A DNA stretch of 13,353 nucleotides, taken from assembly GCA_041746415.1 (NCBI GenBank), contig JBGTHB010000055.1:1-13353 (forward strand), in the 5' to 3' direction. The stretch is from JBGTHB01 sp041746415 (GTDB taxonomy: Bacteria > Pseudomonadota > Gammaproteobacteria > Coxiellales > Coxiellaceae). The notes beneath the pieces are model-generated. The model was not told the DNA's origin. It was given only the letters and a program-made list of their open reading frames with translations, and searched no databases. The translations under genes and the position numbers were made by a program. Shown here in pieces: positions 6,623 to 13,353 of this stretch; the first letter of the stretch is position 1; each line of letters starts with the position of its first letter.

Positions 6623-7903
6623 ATGCGCAATACAACCCCCTCTGACACCGCCTTACTTGAAAAATTCTATCCGTGGGCAATCATCTTTTTAAGCGCACTC
6701 TTTCTTTTTTATAAGTACATCATGCAAGTGTATCCTAGCGTCATCACCAGCCAATTGATGCGTACTTTTCATGTGGATGGTGCAGGACTCGGCAATTTAG
6801 CTGCTACGTTTTTTTATTCTTACATGCTGACACAAATTTTTGTGGGGGTGTTACTTGACAGATTCAGTCCGCGCATTTTAACCAGCGTGGCTATTTTATG
6901 TTGCGCTATTGGCACTTCTATTTTTTCGCAAGCCGACACATTAACCTTAGCGATTATTTCGCGCATGCTGATGGGAGTTGGCGCGGCCTTTGCCACAGTG
7001 AGCTATGTAAAAATGGCAGCAAATTGGTTTAGCGTTAAAAACTTTGCGTTTGTGACCGGACTTATGGCAACAGCAGCTATGGTCGGCGCATTATTTGGTG
7101 AAGCTCCCATGTCATGGTTGTTTCAACAAATTGGTTGGCGTCATGGATTGCTTGCCTGGGGAGTTATTGGTGTCATTACCGCAATTTTATTTTTTGTGGT
7201 GGTGCGCGACAAACCGGATAGCGGGCCTTTATTACAACAGCATTCTTATCCATTTTCATTTCGCGATCTAAAAACCATACTTACCAGCAAACAAAATTGG
7301 TTATTGACGTTTTACAGCGGCTTATCATTCGCGCCTATTGCAGTGTTAGGCGGTTTATGGGGGCCACCGTTTATTCGTGAAGCTTATCATCTCAGTGACA
7401 CCAAAGCTGCGGCTTTGGTGTCCATGTCCTTTTTTGGTTTAGCGATTGGCGCACCACTCATCGGTTTTATTACTGACCGTGTCAAAAATCGACGCACTTT
7501 AATGGTGATCGGTTCGCTAATTTCATTATTTTCGGTAATAGCAGTAATTTACATTTCTAATCTGCCCGAAGTTTTAATTGGCGCCCTATTTTTAATTTTC
7601 GGTTTAAGTGTCAGCACATTTATGCTGGGGTTTACCATCGGCAAAGAAATTAATCCCTTGCCTTTAGCTGCCACTGTTATTGCATTGATTAATACGGGTG
7701 ATGCCATTTTTGGTGCTGTCACGGAACCGCTCATCGGCAAACTTTTGGATAACGGCTGGAAAGGCAAACTAATCGATCAAGCGCATTATTTTGGTGTCAC
7801 GGATTTTCGTCATGCTTTAATTATACTGCCAATTTATTTATTGATTGCAGTGGTGCTGGTGTTTTTTATCAAAGCCAATAAAAATGAAAATCAAAAACAG
7901 TAA
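6623..7903 (+). CDS. Major facilitator superfamily transporter
   Basis: A 426-residue secondary carrier with about 12 membrane helices in two six-helix halves. The MFS motif A loop appears in both halves: GVLLDRFSPR (75-84) between helices 2 and 3, and GFITDRVKNRR (281-291) between helices 8 and 9. A charged cytoplasmic loop starting at VRDKPDSG (about 194-201) joins the halves. The first half carries RMLMGVGAAF...MAANWF, a pattern seen in sugar-phosphate/organic-anion type members, but I cannot name the substrate. GGAG lies 4 nt before the ATG, and the gene follows xseA by 13 nt, so it is probably cotranscribed. It occupies the place where E. coli has yfgJ. Its stop codon is one base from the end of the convergent der gene, so no dedicated terminator fits. 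Confidence 0.93.
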   Translation: MRNTTPSDTALLEKFYPWAIIFLSALFLFYKYIMQVYPSVITSQLMRTFHVDGAGLGNLAATFFYSYMLTQIFVGVLLDRFSPRILTSVAILCCAIGTSIFSQADTLTLAIISRMLMGVGAAFATVSYVKMAANWFSVKNFAFVTGLMATAAMVGALFGEAPMSWLFQQIGWRHGLLAWGVIGVITAILFFVVVRDKPDSGPLLQQHSYPFSFRDLKTILTSKQNWLLTFYSGLSFAPIAVLGGLWGPPFIREAYHLSDTKAAALVSMSFFGLAIGAPLIGFITDRVKNRRTLMVIGSLISLFSVIAVIYISNLPEVLIGALFLIFGLSVSTFMLGFTIGKEINPLPLAATVIALINTGDAIFGAVTEPLIGKLLDNGWKGKLIDQAHYFGVTDFRHALIILPIYLLIAVVLVFFIKANKNENQKQ

Positions 7904-7904
7904 A

Positions 7905-9224
7905 TTACTTTTTATCCGCATAAGGGTTGTCATCGTTCTTAAATGAAATCAATATCGGCACGCCGACTAACTTCAATGCTTTACGATAATAATTTTCAAG
8001 ATAACCTTTATATGAGCCTGGCAAACTTTCCACTTGTTTACCGTGAATCACAATCGTCAAAGGATAATGCCCACCCACATGCGCAAAACGCGGCTTAACA
8101 CGACGTCCTCGTACTAAAGGTGGTTGATGCGTGTGTTGTGCGCGTTCTAATAATTTTGTCGCATCGGGTGTGGTCACTTGCACGTGCAACGATTCATACG
8201 CTTCTTGCACCGCTCGAAATAAATCGCCGACACCGGTCCCGTGCAGTGCTGAAATATAATAACGTCGGGCAAAATCAATAAATTCCAAACGACGATCCAC
8301 ATCGGCTTTATATTGTTGGCGATCGTGCGCATCAATGGCATCCCATTGATTAAACGCCAACACCACGCCGCGTCCCGCTTCTAAAACTTTTCCCACCAAA
8401 CGCAAATCCTGATCGGTAATTTGTTCGGTAACGCTGAATAATACAATCACTACATCGGCGGCTTGAACGGCTTGCATAGTTTGAATTACCGAAAACTTTT
8501 CGATTTTATCTTTTACTTTAGTGCGACGGCGCACACCGGCGGTATCAATCAAGGTGTATTTTACTTCATGACGCTCAAAGGGAATAAAAATACTGTCACG
8601 CGTGGTACCAGGAATATCCGCCACAATAACGCGATCTTCACCCAACATACGATTAATTAAAGTTGATTTACCAACATTCGGTCGCCCCACCACTGCTAAA
8701 CGCAAGGTGTTTTCATCTGCTTGAACTGGATTAGTGTTCTCAGGCAAAGTGCGAGTAATTAAATCGGCTACATAACTTTTGCGTTTTGCAGAAATCGCTA
8801 TAGGTTCACCAAAACCCAGTGACATAAAGTCTGCTGTGACCACATCTGGATTTTCACTATCAGTTTTGTTCACCACCACGGTTACTTTACTGGTGATGGC
8901 GCGTAAACGCTGCGCTAACACTTCATCTGCTGGCGTGCATCCTGCTTTGGCATCCACCATGAAAAAAATATAATCCGCATCTTCAATGGCTTGTTTAACT
9001 TGATGTTCGGCTAGTTGGCTAAACTCGGGATCCGGCTCTTCAACAATACCGCCGGTATCCACCACAATAAATTGACGCTCTGCAAAGTTCGCCGAACCAT
9101 ATTGCCGATCACGCGTGACACCCGGCATATCTGCCACTAACGCCCGTCGTGTTTGCGTTAACACATTAAATAAAGTGGATTTGCCCACATTGGGACGACC
9201 AACAAGCACAACTACTGGTAACAT
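7905..9224 (-). CDS. der: Ribosome-assembly GTPase Der (EngA)
   Basis: An essential double GTPase needed for maturation of the 50S ribosomal subunit. Two G domains stand in tandem. The first has GRPNVGKST at 9-17, DTGG at 56-59, NKTD at 119-122 and a SAK loop near 145. The second has GRPNVGKST at 180-188, DTAG at 227-230, NQWD at 272-275 and SAL near 315. A C-terminal KH-like domain (about 355-430, with the Der-typical LPGSYKGYLENYYRKAL) completes it. Its 439 residues are the usual length for the family; E. coli Der (490) has a longer linker and tail. The ATG at 9224 sits five bases after the yfgM stop, with no good Shine-Dalgarno sequence, so it is probably coupled to yfgM. In E. coli bamB lies between these two genes; here it does not. 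Confidence 0.98.
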   Translation of the reverse strand: MLPVVVLVGRPNVGKSTLFNVLTQTRRALVADMPGVTRDRQYGSANFAERQFIVVDTGGIVEEPDPEFSQLAEHQVKQAIEDADYIFFMVDAKAGCTPADEVLAQRLRAITSKVTVVVNKTDSENPDVVTADFMSLGFGEPIAISAKRKSYVADLITRTLPENTNPVQADENTLRLAVVGRPNVGKSTLINRMLGEDRVIVADIPGTTRDSIFIPFERHEVKYTLIDTAGVRRRTKVKDKIEKFSVIQTMQAVQAADVVIVLFSVTEQITDQDLRLVGKVLEAGRGVVLAFNQWDAIDAHDRQQYKADVDRRLEFIDFARRYYISALHGTGVGDLFRAVQEAYESLHVQVTTPDATKLLERAQHTHQPPLVRGRRVKPRFAHVGGHYPLTIVIHGKQVESLPGSYKGYLENYYRKALKLVGVPILISFKNDDNPYADKK

Positions 9225-9229
9225 ATTTT

Positions 9230-9850
9230 TTAAGTCTGATTAATTAGTAAATTAATATAATTGTTATTGATGCTGGCATCAGTATAACCGCTCTGTGCTT
9301 TTTGATACGCTACTTTAGCCAATGCTTTATGCCCCATGGCCATATATACATCGCCTTTGGTTTGCTCAACAACAGCTAGCAGCGCTTTAAATTTTACTTT
9401 ATCTAACATATCTAATGCCGCTTGATTTTTATTTTGTTGCATATCAATACGCGCCATATTAATTTGCGCCATGGCTTGTAATAACTCACTCTTATTATGG
9501 TCCACCACCCACTGCGACTCGTTTTTTGCCGCAGTATAATCACCGCGAGTGACGTCTAACCGCACCGCCAACAATGCACCCATGGCAGCATAATTGGTGC
9601 TAGCAAAATCACTTTTAAGGTTGGCTAACATTTTTTCCACCACCGTTTTGTCATTACTGATGGCGGCATTTTCCAATTGCTGATAAATCGCTGCCGCGTG
9701 CATGCTTTGTGATTTTTTATGCGCACTCCAATAACGCCAACCAAAACCAATAGCCAATCCAACAATTATCGCTATGGCAATGATTTTGCCGTAATCATTC
9801 CACCACGTTTTTAACATTTCAATTTGTTCTTTATCCGCTGCGTGCGCCAT
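9230..9850 (-). CDS. yfgM: YfgM-type inner-membrane TPR protein
   Basis: A membrane-anchored protein with a periplasmic tetratricopeptide domain. In E. coli YfgM is an ancillary subunit of the SecYEG translocon and works with the chaperone PpiD. The chosen ATG at 9850 has a near-perfect GGGAGG (9856-9861) five bases upstream and gives 206 residues, the same as E. coli YfgM. An in-frame ATG at 9901 would add 17 residues without a comparable ribosome site. Residues 1-22 are cytoplasmic (DKEQIEMLKTWWNDYGK), 23-41 form the anchor (ending in GWRYWSAH, as in E. coli GWRYWNSH), and helical TPR-like repeats follow. It lies upstream of der in the same orientation with a 5-nt gap. Its own promoter candidate is at 9933-9961. 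Confidence 0.92.
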   Translation of the reverse strand: MAHAADKEQIEMLKTWWNDYGKIIAIAIIVGLAIGFGWRYWSAHKKSQSMHAAAIYQQLENAAISNDKTVVEKMLANLKSDFASTNYAAMGALLAVRLDVTRGDYTAAKNESQWVVDHNKSELLQAMAQINMARIDMQQNKNQAALDMLDKVKFKALLAVVEQTKGDVYMAMGHKALAKVAYQKAQSGYTDASINNNYINLLINQT

Positions 9851-9855
9851 GATGG

Positions 9856-9861
9856 CCTCCC
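9856..9861 (-). promoter_or_regulatory. Strong ribosome binding site that fixes the yfgM start
   Basis: GGGAGG on the minus strand ends five bases before the ATG at 9850. It decides between this ATG and the in-frame ATG at 9901. Confidence 0.8.
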
Positions 9862-9932
9862 TCTCATATTGATTAAGCATTAAAAATCGTTTTAATTCCA
9901 TTCGGTCTTGAATAGGCTCTTAGCCGCGTCAA

Positions 9933-9961
9933 TTAATATCACTATATCAATACGTATGCAA
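9933..9961 (-). promoter_or_regulatory. Candidate sigma70 promoter for yfgM-der
   Basis: On the minus strand, TTGCAT (9961-9956) and TATTAA (9938-9933) are 17 bp apart. Transcription would start near 9926, leaving a leader of about 76 nt before yfgM. A TATAGT lies within the spacer but has no matching -35 at normal distance. A promoter here would make yfgM-der at least partly independent of hisS. Confidence 0.4.
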
Positions 9962-10256
9962 ACACTCTGCAACGAGTCTGTTTGTTACATCGAATCGCGT
10001 ATCATTGCTGTGGCTGCAGAGCATTATCTTGTGATAGAAAGTTGACGGGAACTCCTGCTGTTTAGGGGCAATACATCGTTGACATTTTGTTTATTTATTG
10101 ATCATCCTGCGTTGAGCTTAACTTGAGCACACACTGATTACAAAAATACACATCAATGAATGGCTGCTCTTTGCTCATGCTCAACCCAATCTACCCCAAT
10201 GAGAAACACAGCATAAACCGCGAGTTTGAAAAAATTGTCCTGTGCAAAGATAAAAG
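9962..10256. other. Gene-free stretch between hisS and the yfgM promoter
   Basis: With the promoter and leader of yfgM, this makes a gap of about 400 nt between hisS and yfgM, unusually long for genes that are close neighbours in E. coli. I see no tRNA, no strong hairpin and no convincing gene. A T6 run follows the hisS stop on the minus strand (10221-10232) but lacks a GC-rich stem. A consensus TTGACA at 10079-10084 on the plus strand has no -10 partner. A 27-codon minus-strand reading frame (10095-10178) has no clear ribosome site. Confidence 0.5.
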
Positions 10257-11525
10257 CTACGAAGTGAAAGTCATTTTTAAAAAATCAATTGCCTTTTCAA
10301 GTGACAGCGTTTGTTGCGCTGATGCTTCACGCAATGGCTTAATCGTTAATGTGTTGGCACGGGCTTCCTCTTCACCAATTATTATTGCAAAACGGGCGCC
10401 GCTTTTATCGGCTTTTTTAAACTGACTTTTAAAACTACCGCCACTTAAATTGGTTTCGATAATAAGTTGTGGCAATGCGTCTCGCAAACGTTCAGCTACC
10501 TGCAAACCTTTTACCACAGCAACATCACCCATCAACACGCAATACACGTCAGCAAGTTGTTGGCGCTGTTGTTTTTCTTGTAACAACAACACTAAGCGCT
10601 CCAAACCTGCTGCAAAACCCACAGCCGGCGTTGGCTTACCACCCAGCTGTTCCACTAAACCATCGTAACGCCCACCGGCGCAAATGGTACCTTGCGCACC
10701 TAAACTATCAGTTACCCATTCAAACACCGTGTGACAGTAATAATCTAAACCACGCACTAAGTACGGATTATGTTTAACCGGCAAACCCATTGCTTTTAGT
10801 GTTGTTATAACGCACTCGAAATGCGTTTTATCTGCGTCTGATAAATAATCTTCAAGCTTGGGCGCGCCAGCAATAATTTTTTGTGTGCCCGCATTTTTGG
10901 TATCCAAAATGCGTAACGGATTGGTTGTTAAACGGCGTTTTGAATCGTCATCTAACTTATTTTCATATTGGCTCAAGTAGGCAACTAACGCCTCGCGGTA
11001 TTTTGCACGTGACTCAAAACTACCAAGAGTATTAATTTGCAAACTCACTGCGTCTACAAGATCTAAGCGCTGCCATAAACGCCACGCTAACAAAATCACT
11101 TCAATATCAATTTGCGCGCCGTCAAAACCGTAAGCTTCAACCCCTAACTGATAAAATTGCCGATAACGTCCTTTTTGTGGCCGCTCATGACGAAACATAG
11201 GACCGATGTACCATAAACGCTGCGTTTGATTGTGCAGCAAACCATGTTCAACACAGGCACGCACACACGGTGCTGTGCCTTCTGGTCGCAACGTTAAACT
11301 GTCTTCATTGCGATCATTAAAAGTATACATTTCTTTTTCGACAATGTCGGTGGCTTCACCAATGCTGCGACAAAACAATTGCGTCATTTCCAAAGCTGGG
11401 GTACGAATTTCTTGATAATGATAAGCACGCACGACTTCTCGACACTGTTGTTCTAGCCACAACCAAGTTGCACTGTCTTGTGGCAAGACATCGTGCATTC
11501 CGCGAATGGCTTGCAGAATTTTCAT
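10257..11525 (-). CDS. hisS: Histidyl-tRNA synthetase
   Basis: Charges tRNA-His with histidine; a class IIa synthetase that acts as a homodimer in the cytoplasm. Its 422 residues match E. coli HisRS (424). It begins with IRGMHDVLP. Class II motif 2 spans about 107-130 ([21 protein letters not shown]), the histidine-specific HisA loop is LVRGLDYY at 256-263, HisB is AGGRYDGL at 283-290, and motif 3 is [11 protein letters not shown] at 301-311. The anticodon-binding domain fills about 325-420. The ATG at 11525 has AAGG 8 nt upstream, and this site overlaps the stop of rodZ, so the two are cotranscribed with a 10-nt gap. In E. coli ispG lies between them and is absent here. Confidence 0.98.
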   Translation of the reverse strand: MKILQAIRGMHDVLPQDSATWLWLEQQCREVVRAYHYQEIRTPALEMTQLFCRSIGEATDIVEKEMYTFNDRNEDSLTLRPEGTAPCVRACVEHGLLHNQTQRLWYIGPMFRHERPQKGRYRQFYQLGVEAYGFDGAQIDIEVILLAWRLWQRLDLVDAVSLQINTLGSFESRAKYREALVAYLSQYENKLDDDSKRRLTTNPLRILDTKNAGTQKIIAGAPKLEDYLSDADKTHFECVITTLKAMGLPVKHNPYLVRGLDYYCHTVFEWVTDSLGAQGTICAGGRYDGLVEQLGGKPTPAVGFAAGLERLVLLLQEKQQRQQLADVYCVLMGDVAVVKGLQVAERLRDALPQLIIETNLSGGSFKSQFKKADKSGARFAIIIGEEEARANTLTIKPLREASAQQTLSLEKAIDFLKMTFTS

Positions 11526-11535
11526 CGACGAAACC

Positions 11536-12201
11536 TTATTGCGTTACTTTTGAAACAGTGTAATTTGCTTTAACCGGTGCTGATTTAGCAACCACTGGCG
11601 TAGTTTCATTTTTCTTCACCGCAACCGATGCGGTTGGTTTAACCTTTGGCGCATCTTGTTGTGCTTGCTGCTGTACTGGTGATGGTACAACCACACTTTG
11701 ATCGTCAGCTGTTTGTTGTTGTGCTGGCAAATTAACTTGCGGCGCACTTTGTATAGTGCGTTGATCATGCCACCATAAAATAACCAGCAATATCATTACT
11801 GCACCTAAAGCGACCGCACCCCAACGCACCATGTGGCGCATATGTTTGTGAGAACGCACATGTTCAATCATGGGCTGATGAATTGCGGTTGGCTTTTCGG
11901 ATTTTTCATGCGCAGCGTCATAAACTTTATCGAATGCTCTTAAAACGACATCGCTGTTAATTTCCAATAATTTGGCATAAGAACGAATATAACCGCGCAA
12001 ATACACCCGCGCACCCAAATGATGGTAATTATCCGACTCCATGCCTTCTATCCAATGCGATGACAATTTTAATTTTGCCGCCACTTCAGATAATTCCAAA
12101 CCACGTGCTTGACGAGCTGCCATTAACATTGTGCCAGAGGTGGTGGTATTCACTTCATGAGTTAAGGGTTTTTCTGGGATAATCGGGTTTTCTTCTAACA
12201 T
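11536..12201 (-). CDS. rodZ: RodZ-type cytoskeletal anchor with a shortened periplasmic part
   Basis: RodZ links the MreB cytoskeleton to the membrane and helps set rod shape. The N-terminal Cro-like helix-turn-helix domain (HTH_25) runs from about 22 to 92 ([20 protein letters not shown], then [16 protein letters not shown]), a basic juxtamembrane segment at about 113-125, and one membrane helix at about 126-144. E. coli RodZ (337 residues) continues with a Pro/Thr-rich linker and a folded DUF4115 domain. Here only a 77-residue tail rich in Q, P, A and V remains before the stop, and hisS starts 10 nt later, so the folded domain is missing rather than frameshifted nearby. AAGGA stands 8 nt before the ATG. 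The HTH domain, which contacts MreB, is intact, so the core function may remain. Confidence 0.92.
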   Translation of the reverse strand: MLEENPIIPEKPLTHEVNTTTSGTMLMAARQARGLELSEVAAKLKLSSHWIEGMESDNYHHLGARVYLRGYIRSYAKLLEINSDVVLRAFDKVYDAAHEKSEKPTAIHQPMIEHVRSHKHMRHMVRWGAVALGAVMILLVILWWHDQRTIQSAPQVNLPAQQQTADDQSVVVPSPVQQQAQQDAPKVKPTASVAVKKNETTPVVAKSAPVKANYTVSKVTQ

Positions 12202-12230
12202 GACGCCATTCCTTTATATAATGTTTGCGC

Positions 12231-12259
12231 ATTATACCTATTCCACTTCAAGAAGCGAA
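12231..12259 (-). promoter_or_regulatory. Sigma70 promoter for rodZ-hisS
   Basis: A perfect TATAAT (12236-12231) on the minus strand is preceded, 17 bp away, by TTCGCT (12259-12254). Transcription would begin near 12224, about 23 nt before the rodZ ATG, with the AAGGA ribosome site in between. Confidence 0.6.
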
Positions 12260-12272
12260 TAGGAGTTGTAAC

Positions 12273-12305
12273 ATGAGGTACAAAAATCATGTTGCGCAAG
12301 CTTAA
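12273..12305 (+). CDS. Possible 10-residue leader peptide upstream of the edge gene
   Basis: A reading frame of ten residues (MRYKNHVAQA) is preceded by AGGAG exactly 7 nt before its ATG, the best ribosome site on the plus strand of this divergent gap. It ends about 80 nt before the gene at 12385, which itself has no Shine-Dalgarno sequence. It could be a leader peptide or chance. It contains no run of a single amino acid that would suggest attenuation. Confidence 0.2.
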   Translation: MRYKNHVAQA

Positions 12306-12371
12306 CCATTATTGCCAATTTCAACCCATCAGCTGCAGCGTAAAAATAAGGTTCGTTTAAGATTGCGGCCC

Positions 12372-12377
12372 TATACT
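12372..12377 (+). promoter_or_regulatory. Candidate -10 element directly before the edge gene
   Basis: TATACT ends seven bases before the ATG at 12385, so transcription would start at or next to the start codon. No good -35 is found at 16-18 bp; a TTCGTT lies only 14 bp upstream. No ribosome site is visible for this ATG. Confidence 0.3.
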
Positions 12378-12384
12378 GCGCCAC

Positions 12385-13353
12385 ATGAATCACCACTCGG
12401 ATAAGCTTTGCACCACTGTCGAAACCTTACTAAGGCAGGGAATCAATCTGGATGGTATTTACGCTTGGCTTTCAATGCGCGCCCAAATAGTGATGGCTCA
12501 ATTAGAAAAGCTTCCTAAAAAAGCGCTCGCTGATACAATTTTTCCTTTAGCTAAACCGGCAGCGCAACAGCTTTATCTACATCAAACGCAACAAACCTGC
12601 CTTTATTTAGCCTCAAAAACGTTTAAAGATGCGCGAGCGATGATTGAGAGCTGGCCCACCATGAGGACGCCAACGGCAGAAGCTGGGTTTCACATCACTT
12701 TCAAAATGCCTTGCGCCTTGGTGATGAAGCACACAAGTTACAGAGTGCTGAAACGGACCTTGAGCAACGAGATAGGTCAGAAAATTTTGCGCAACCACCT
12801 CGGTATCCAACCCTCACTTTTCAAAAACTGTCATTTCGTGTCGGAGACAGTTAGCATAAAACTGGATGAGCTATTCAGCCTCAAGCGCTTGGTACCGCTA
12901 CCAAGTGGTGCGCCCATTGGTTATTGCGATTTATCACAAAATCTTACCAGCGCGGCACAAACAGCGAACTTATTAGAAGATGGCTACCATATCGCTCAAC
13001 CAACAACCGCCCACTCTTTTACTACTTTTCTTATTGGTGAAAACAGCGTTGGCAACCATACACTTACTCCTGAATTATTGCCACATCCGCCTGCTTTTGT
13101 TTACAGCGGCGGATTAATCCACGCTGGCGAAGCAAATGAGCTGAATTTCCATCCCACTGCTGACGGTAACGACTATTGGCTACCGCTGATCATAACCACA
13201 CTGCTCGTTATAACGATAAGTTACTGGTACTACCAAACCTACATGAAGCAGCAATCAACGCGTCCACAAACAGCTAAAAAAAATGATAGCAATAATAACA
13301 AAGTTAAAAAACTCGCTGCTGAAAAAGTCGCGGGCTTGTGTATCGTGACGGAC
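12385..13353 (+). CDS. Unrecognised single-pass membrane protein, 3' end outside the window
   Basis: The frame is open for 323 codons from the ATG at 12385 to the right edge without a stop, so the gene is partial here. It is the first ATG after an in-frame TAA at 12358. I recognise no family. Residues 1-260 are a mixed soluble part with several cysteines (8, 72, 110, 149, 182) and no signal peptide. A strong membrane helix lies at about 265-283 (YWLPLIITTLLVITISYWYY), followed by a basic, asparagine- and lysine-rich segment (about 296-315) that continues off the edge. Charge balance puts the downstream segment in the cytoplasm. It is divergent from rodZ and sits where E. coli has rlmN. A protein with a large N-terminal part, a mid-chain membrane helix and no recognised domain could be a secreted effector or an envelope protein; the sequence does not decide. 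Confidence 0.7.
   Translation, partial: MNHHSDKLCTTVETLLRQGINLDGIYAWLSMRAQIVMAQLEKLPKKALADTIFPLAKPAAQQLYLHQTQQTCLYLASKTFKDARAMIESWPTMRTPTAEAGFHITFKMPCALVMKHTSYRVLKRTLSNEIGQKILRNHLGIQPSLFKNCHFVSETVSIKLDELFSLKRLVPLPSGAPIGYCDLSQNLTSAAQTANLLEDGYHIAQPTTAHSFTTFLIGENSVGNHTLTPELLPHPPAFVYSGGLIHAGEANELNFHPTADGNDYWLPLIITTLLVITISYWYYQTYMKQQSTRPQTAKKNDSNNNKVKKLAAEKVAGLCIVTD

Noticed and set aside
10095..10178. A 27-codon minus-strand frame in the hisS-yfgM gap containing a C-x-x-C pair.
   Set aside because: Too short, without a clear ribosome site or recognisable similarity; may be a gene remnant but this cannot be shown.
10221..10259. A possible terminator after hisS (T6 run on the minus strand).
   Set aside because: No GC-rich stem precedes the T run; only a three-base pairing can be drawn.
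10156..10425. An 89-codon plus-strand frame overlapping the 3' end of hisS.
   Set aside because: Most of it is the antisense frame of hisS, and the rest has no promoter, ribosome site or recognised domain.
12613..12810. A 65-codon minus-strand frame opposite the edge gene.
   Set aside because: It is fully contained in the 323-codon open frame of the other strand, which has a better start and a membrane helix.

Overview
This window is a compact stretch of a moderately AT-rich chromosome from a gammaproteobacterium. The evidence is a full-length SbcB-type exonuclease I, a family largely confined to that class. There is also an xseA / der / yfgM / hisS / rodZ neighbourhood in the same order and orientation as in E. 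coli (xseA-yfgJ-der-bamB-yfgM-hisS-ispG-rodZ). The shape of several proteins (small lipoprotein beside tsaB, MFS carrier, unrecognised membrane proteins with eukaryote-like sorting features) would suit a Legionellales-like, possibly host-associated lineage. That placement is inference only and needs a phylogeny.

Layout, left to right. (1) 108-2649, plus strand: a cation diffusion facilitator (zinc-type efflux carrier) whose end overlaps the start of sbcB by 8 nt. (2) 2632-4397, minus strand: a small unrecognised protein with an acidic tail whose end overlaps the end of sbcB, then a lipoprotein gene and tsaB that overlap by 17 nt and look like a two-gene operon with a sigma70-type promoter at 4422-4450. 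(3) 4398-5415: an accessory-looking pocket with a single-pass membrane protein of unknown function and a 160-bp composite of inverted repeats. (4) 5416-7903, plus strand: xseA and an MFS carrier, 13 nt apart. (5) 7905-12201, minus strand: rodZ-hisS, then a gap holding a candidate promoter, then yfgM-der. der meets the MFS gene tail to tail with one base between them. (6) 12385 to the right edge, plus strand: a divergent, open-ended, unrecognised gene with one membrane segment.

The core genes cover separate household jobs: DNA end processing (SbcB, XseA), tRNA modification and charging (TsaB, HisRS), ribosome assembly (Der), envelope protein quality control (YfgM) and rod-shape maintenance (RodZ). 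Compared with E. coli, the block lacks bamB between yfgM and der, ispG between rodZ and hisS, and yfgJ between xseA and der, where the MFS gene now sits. RodZ also lacks its usual periplasmic domain.

I found no rRNA, tRNA, CRISPR array, transposase, phage gene or convincing intrinsic terminator. The most interesting items are the 150-residue membrane protein at 4660-5112 (five N-glycosylation-type sequons, paired cysteines and an acidic dileucine motif in a short tail), the unknown gene at the right edge, and the repeat element at 5121-5282. Nothing here amounts to a recognisable new multi-gene system.
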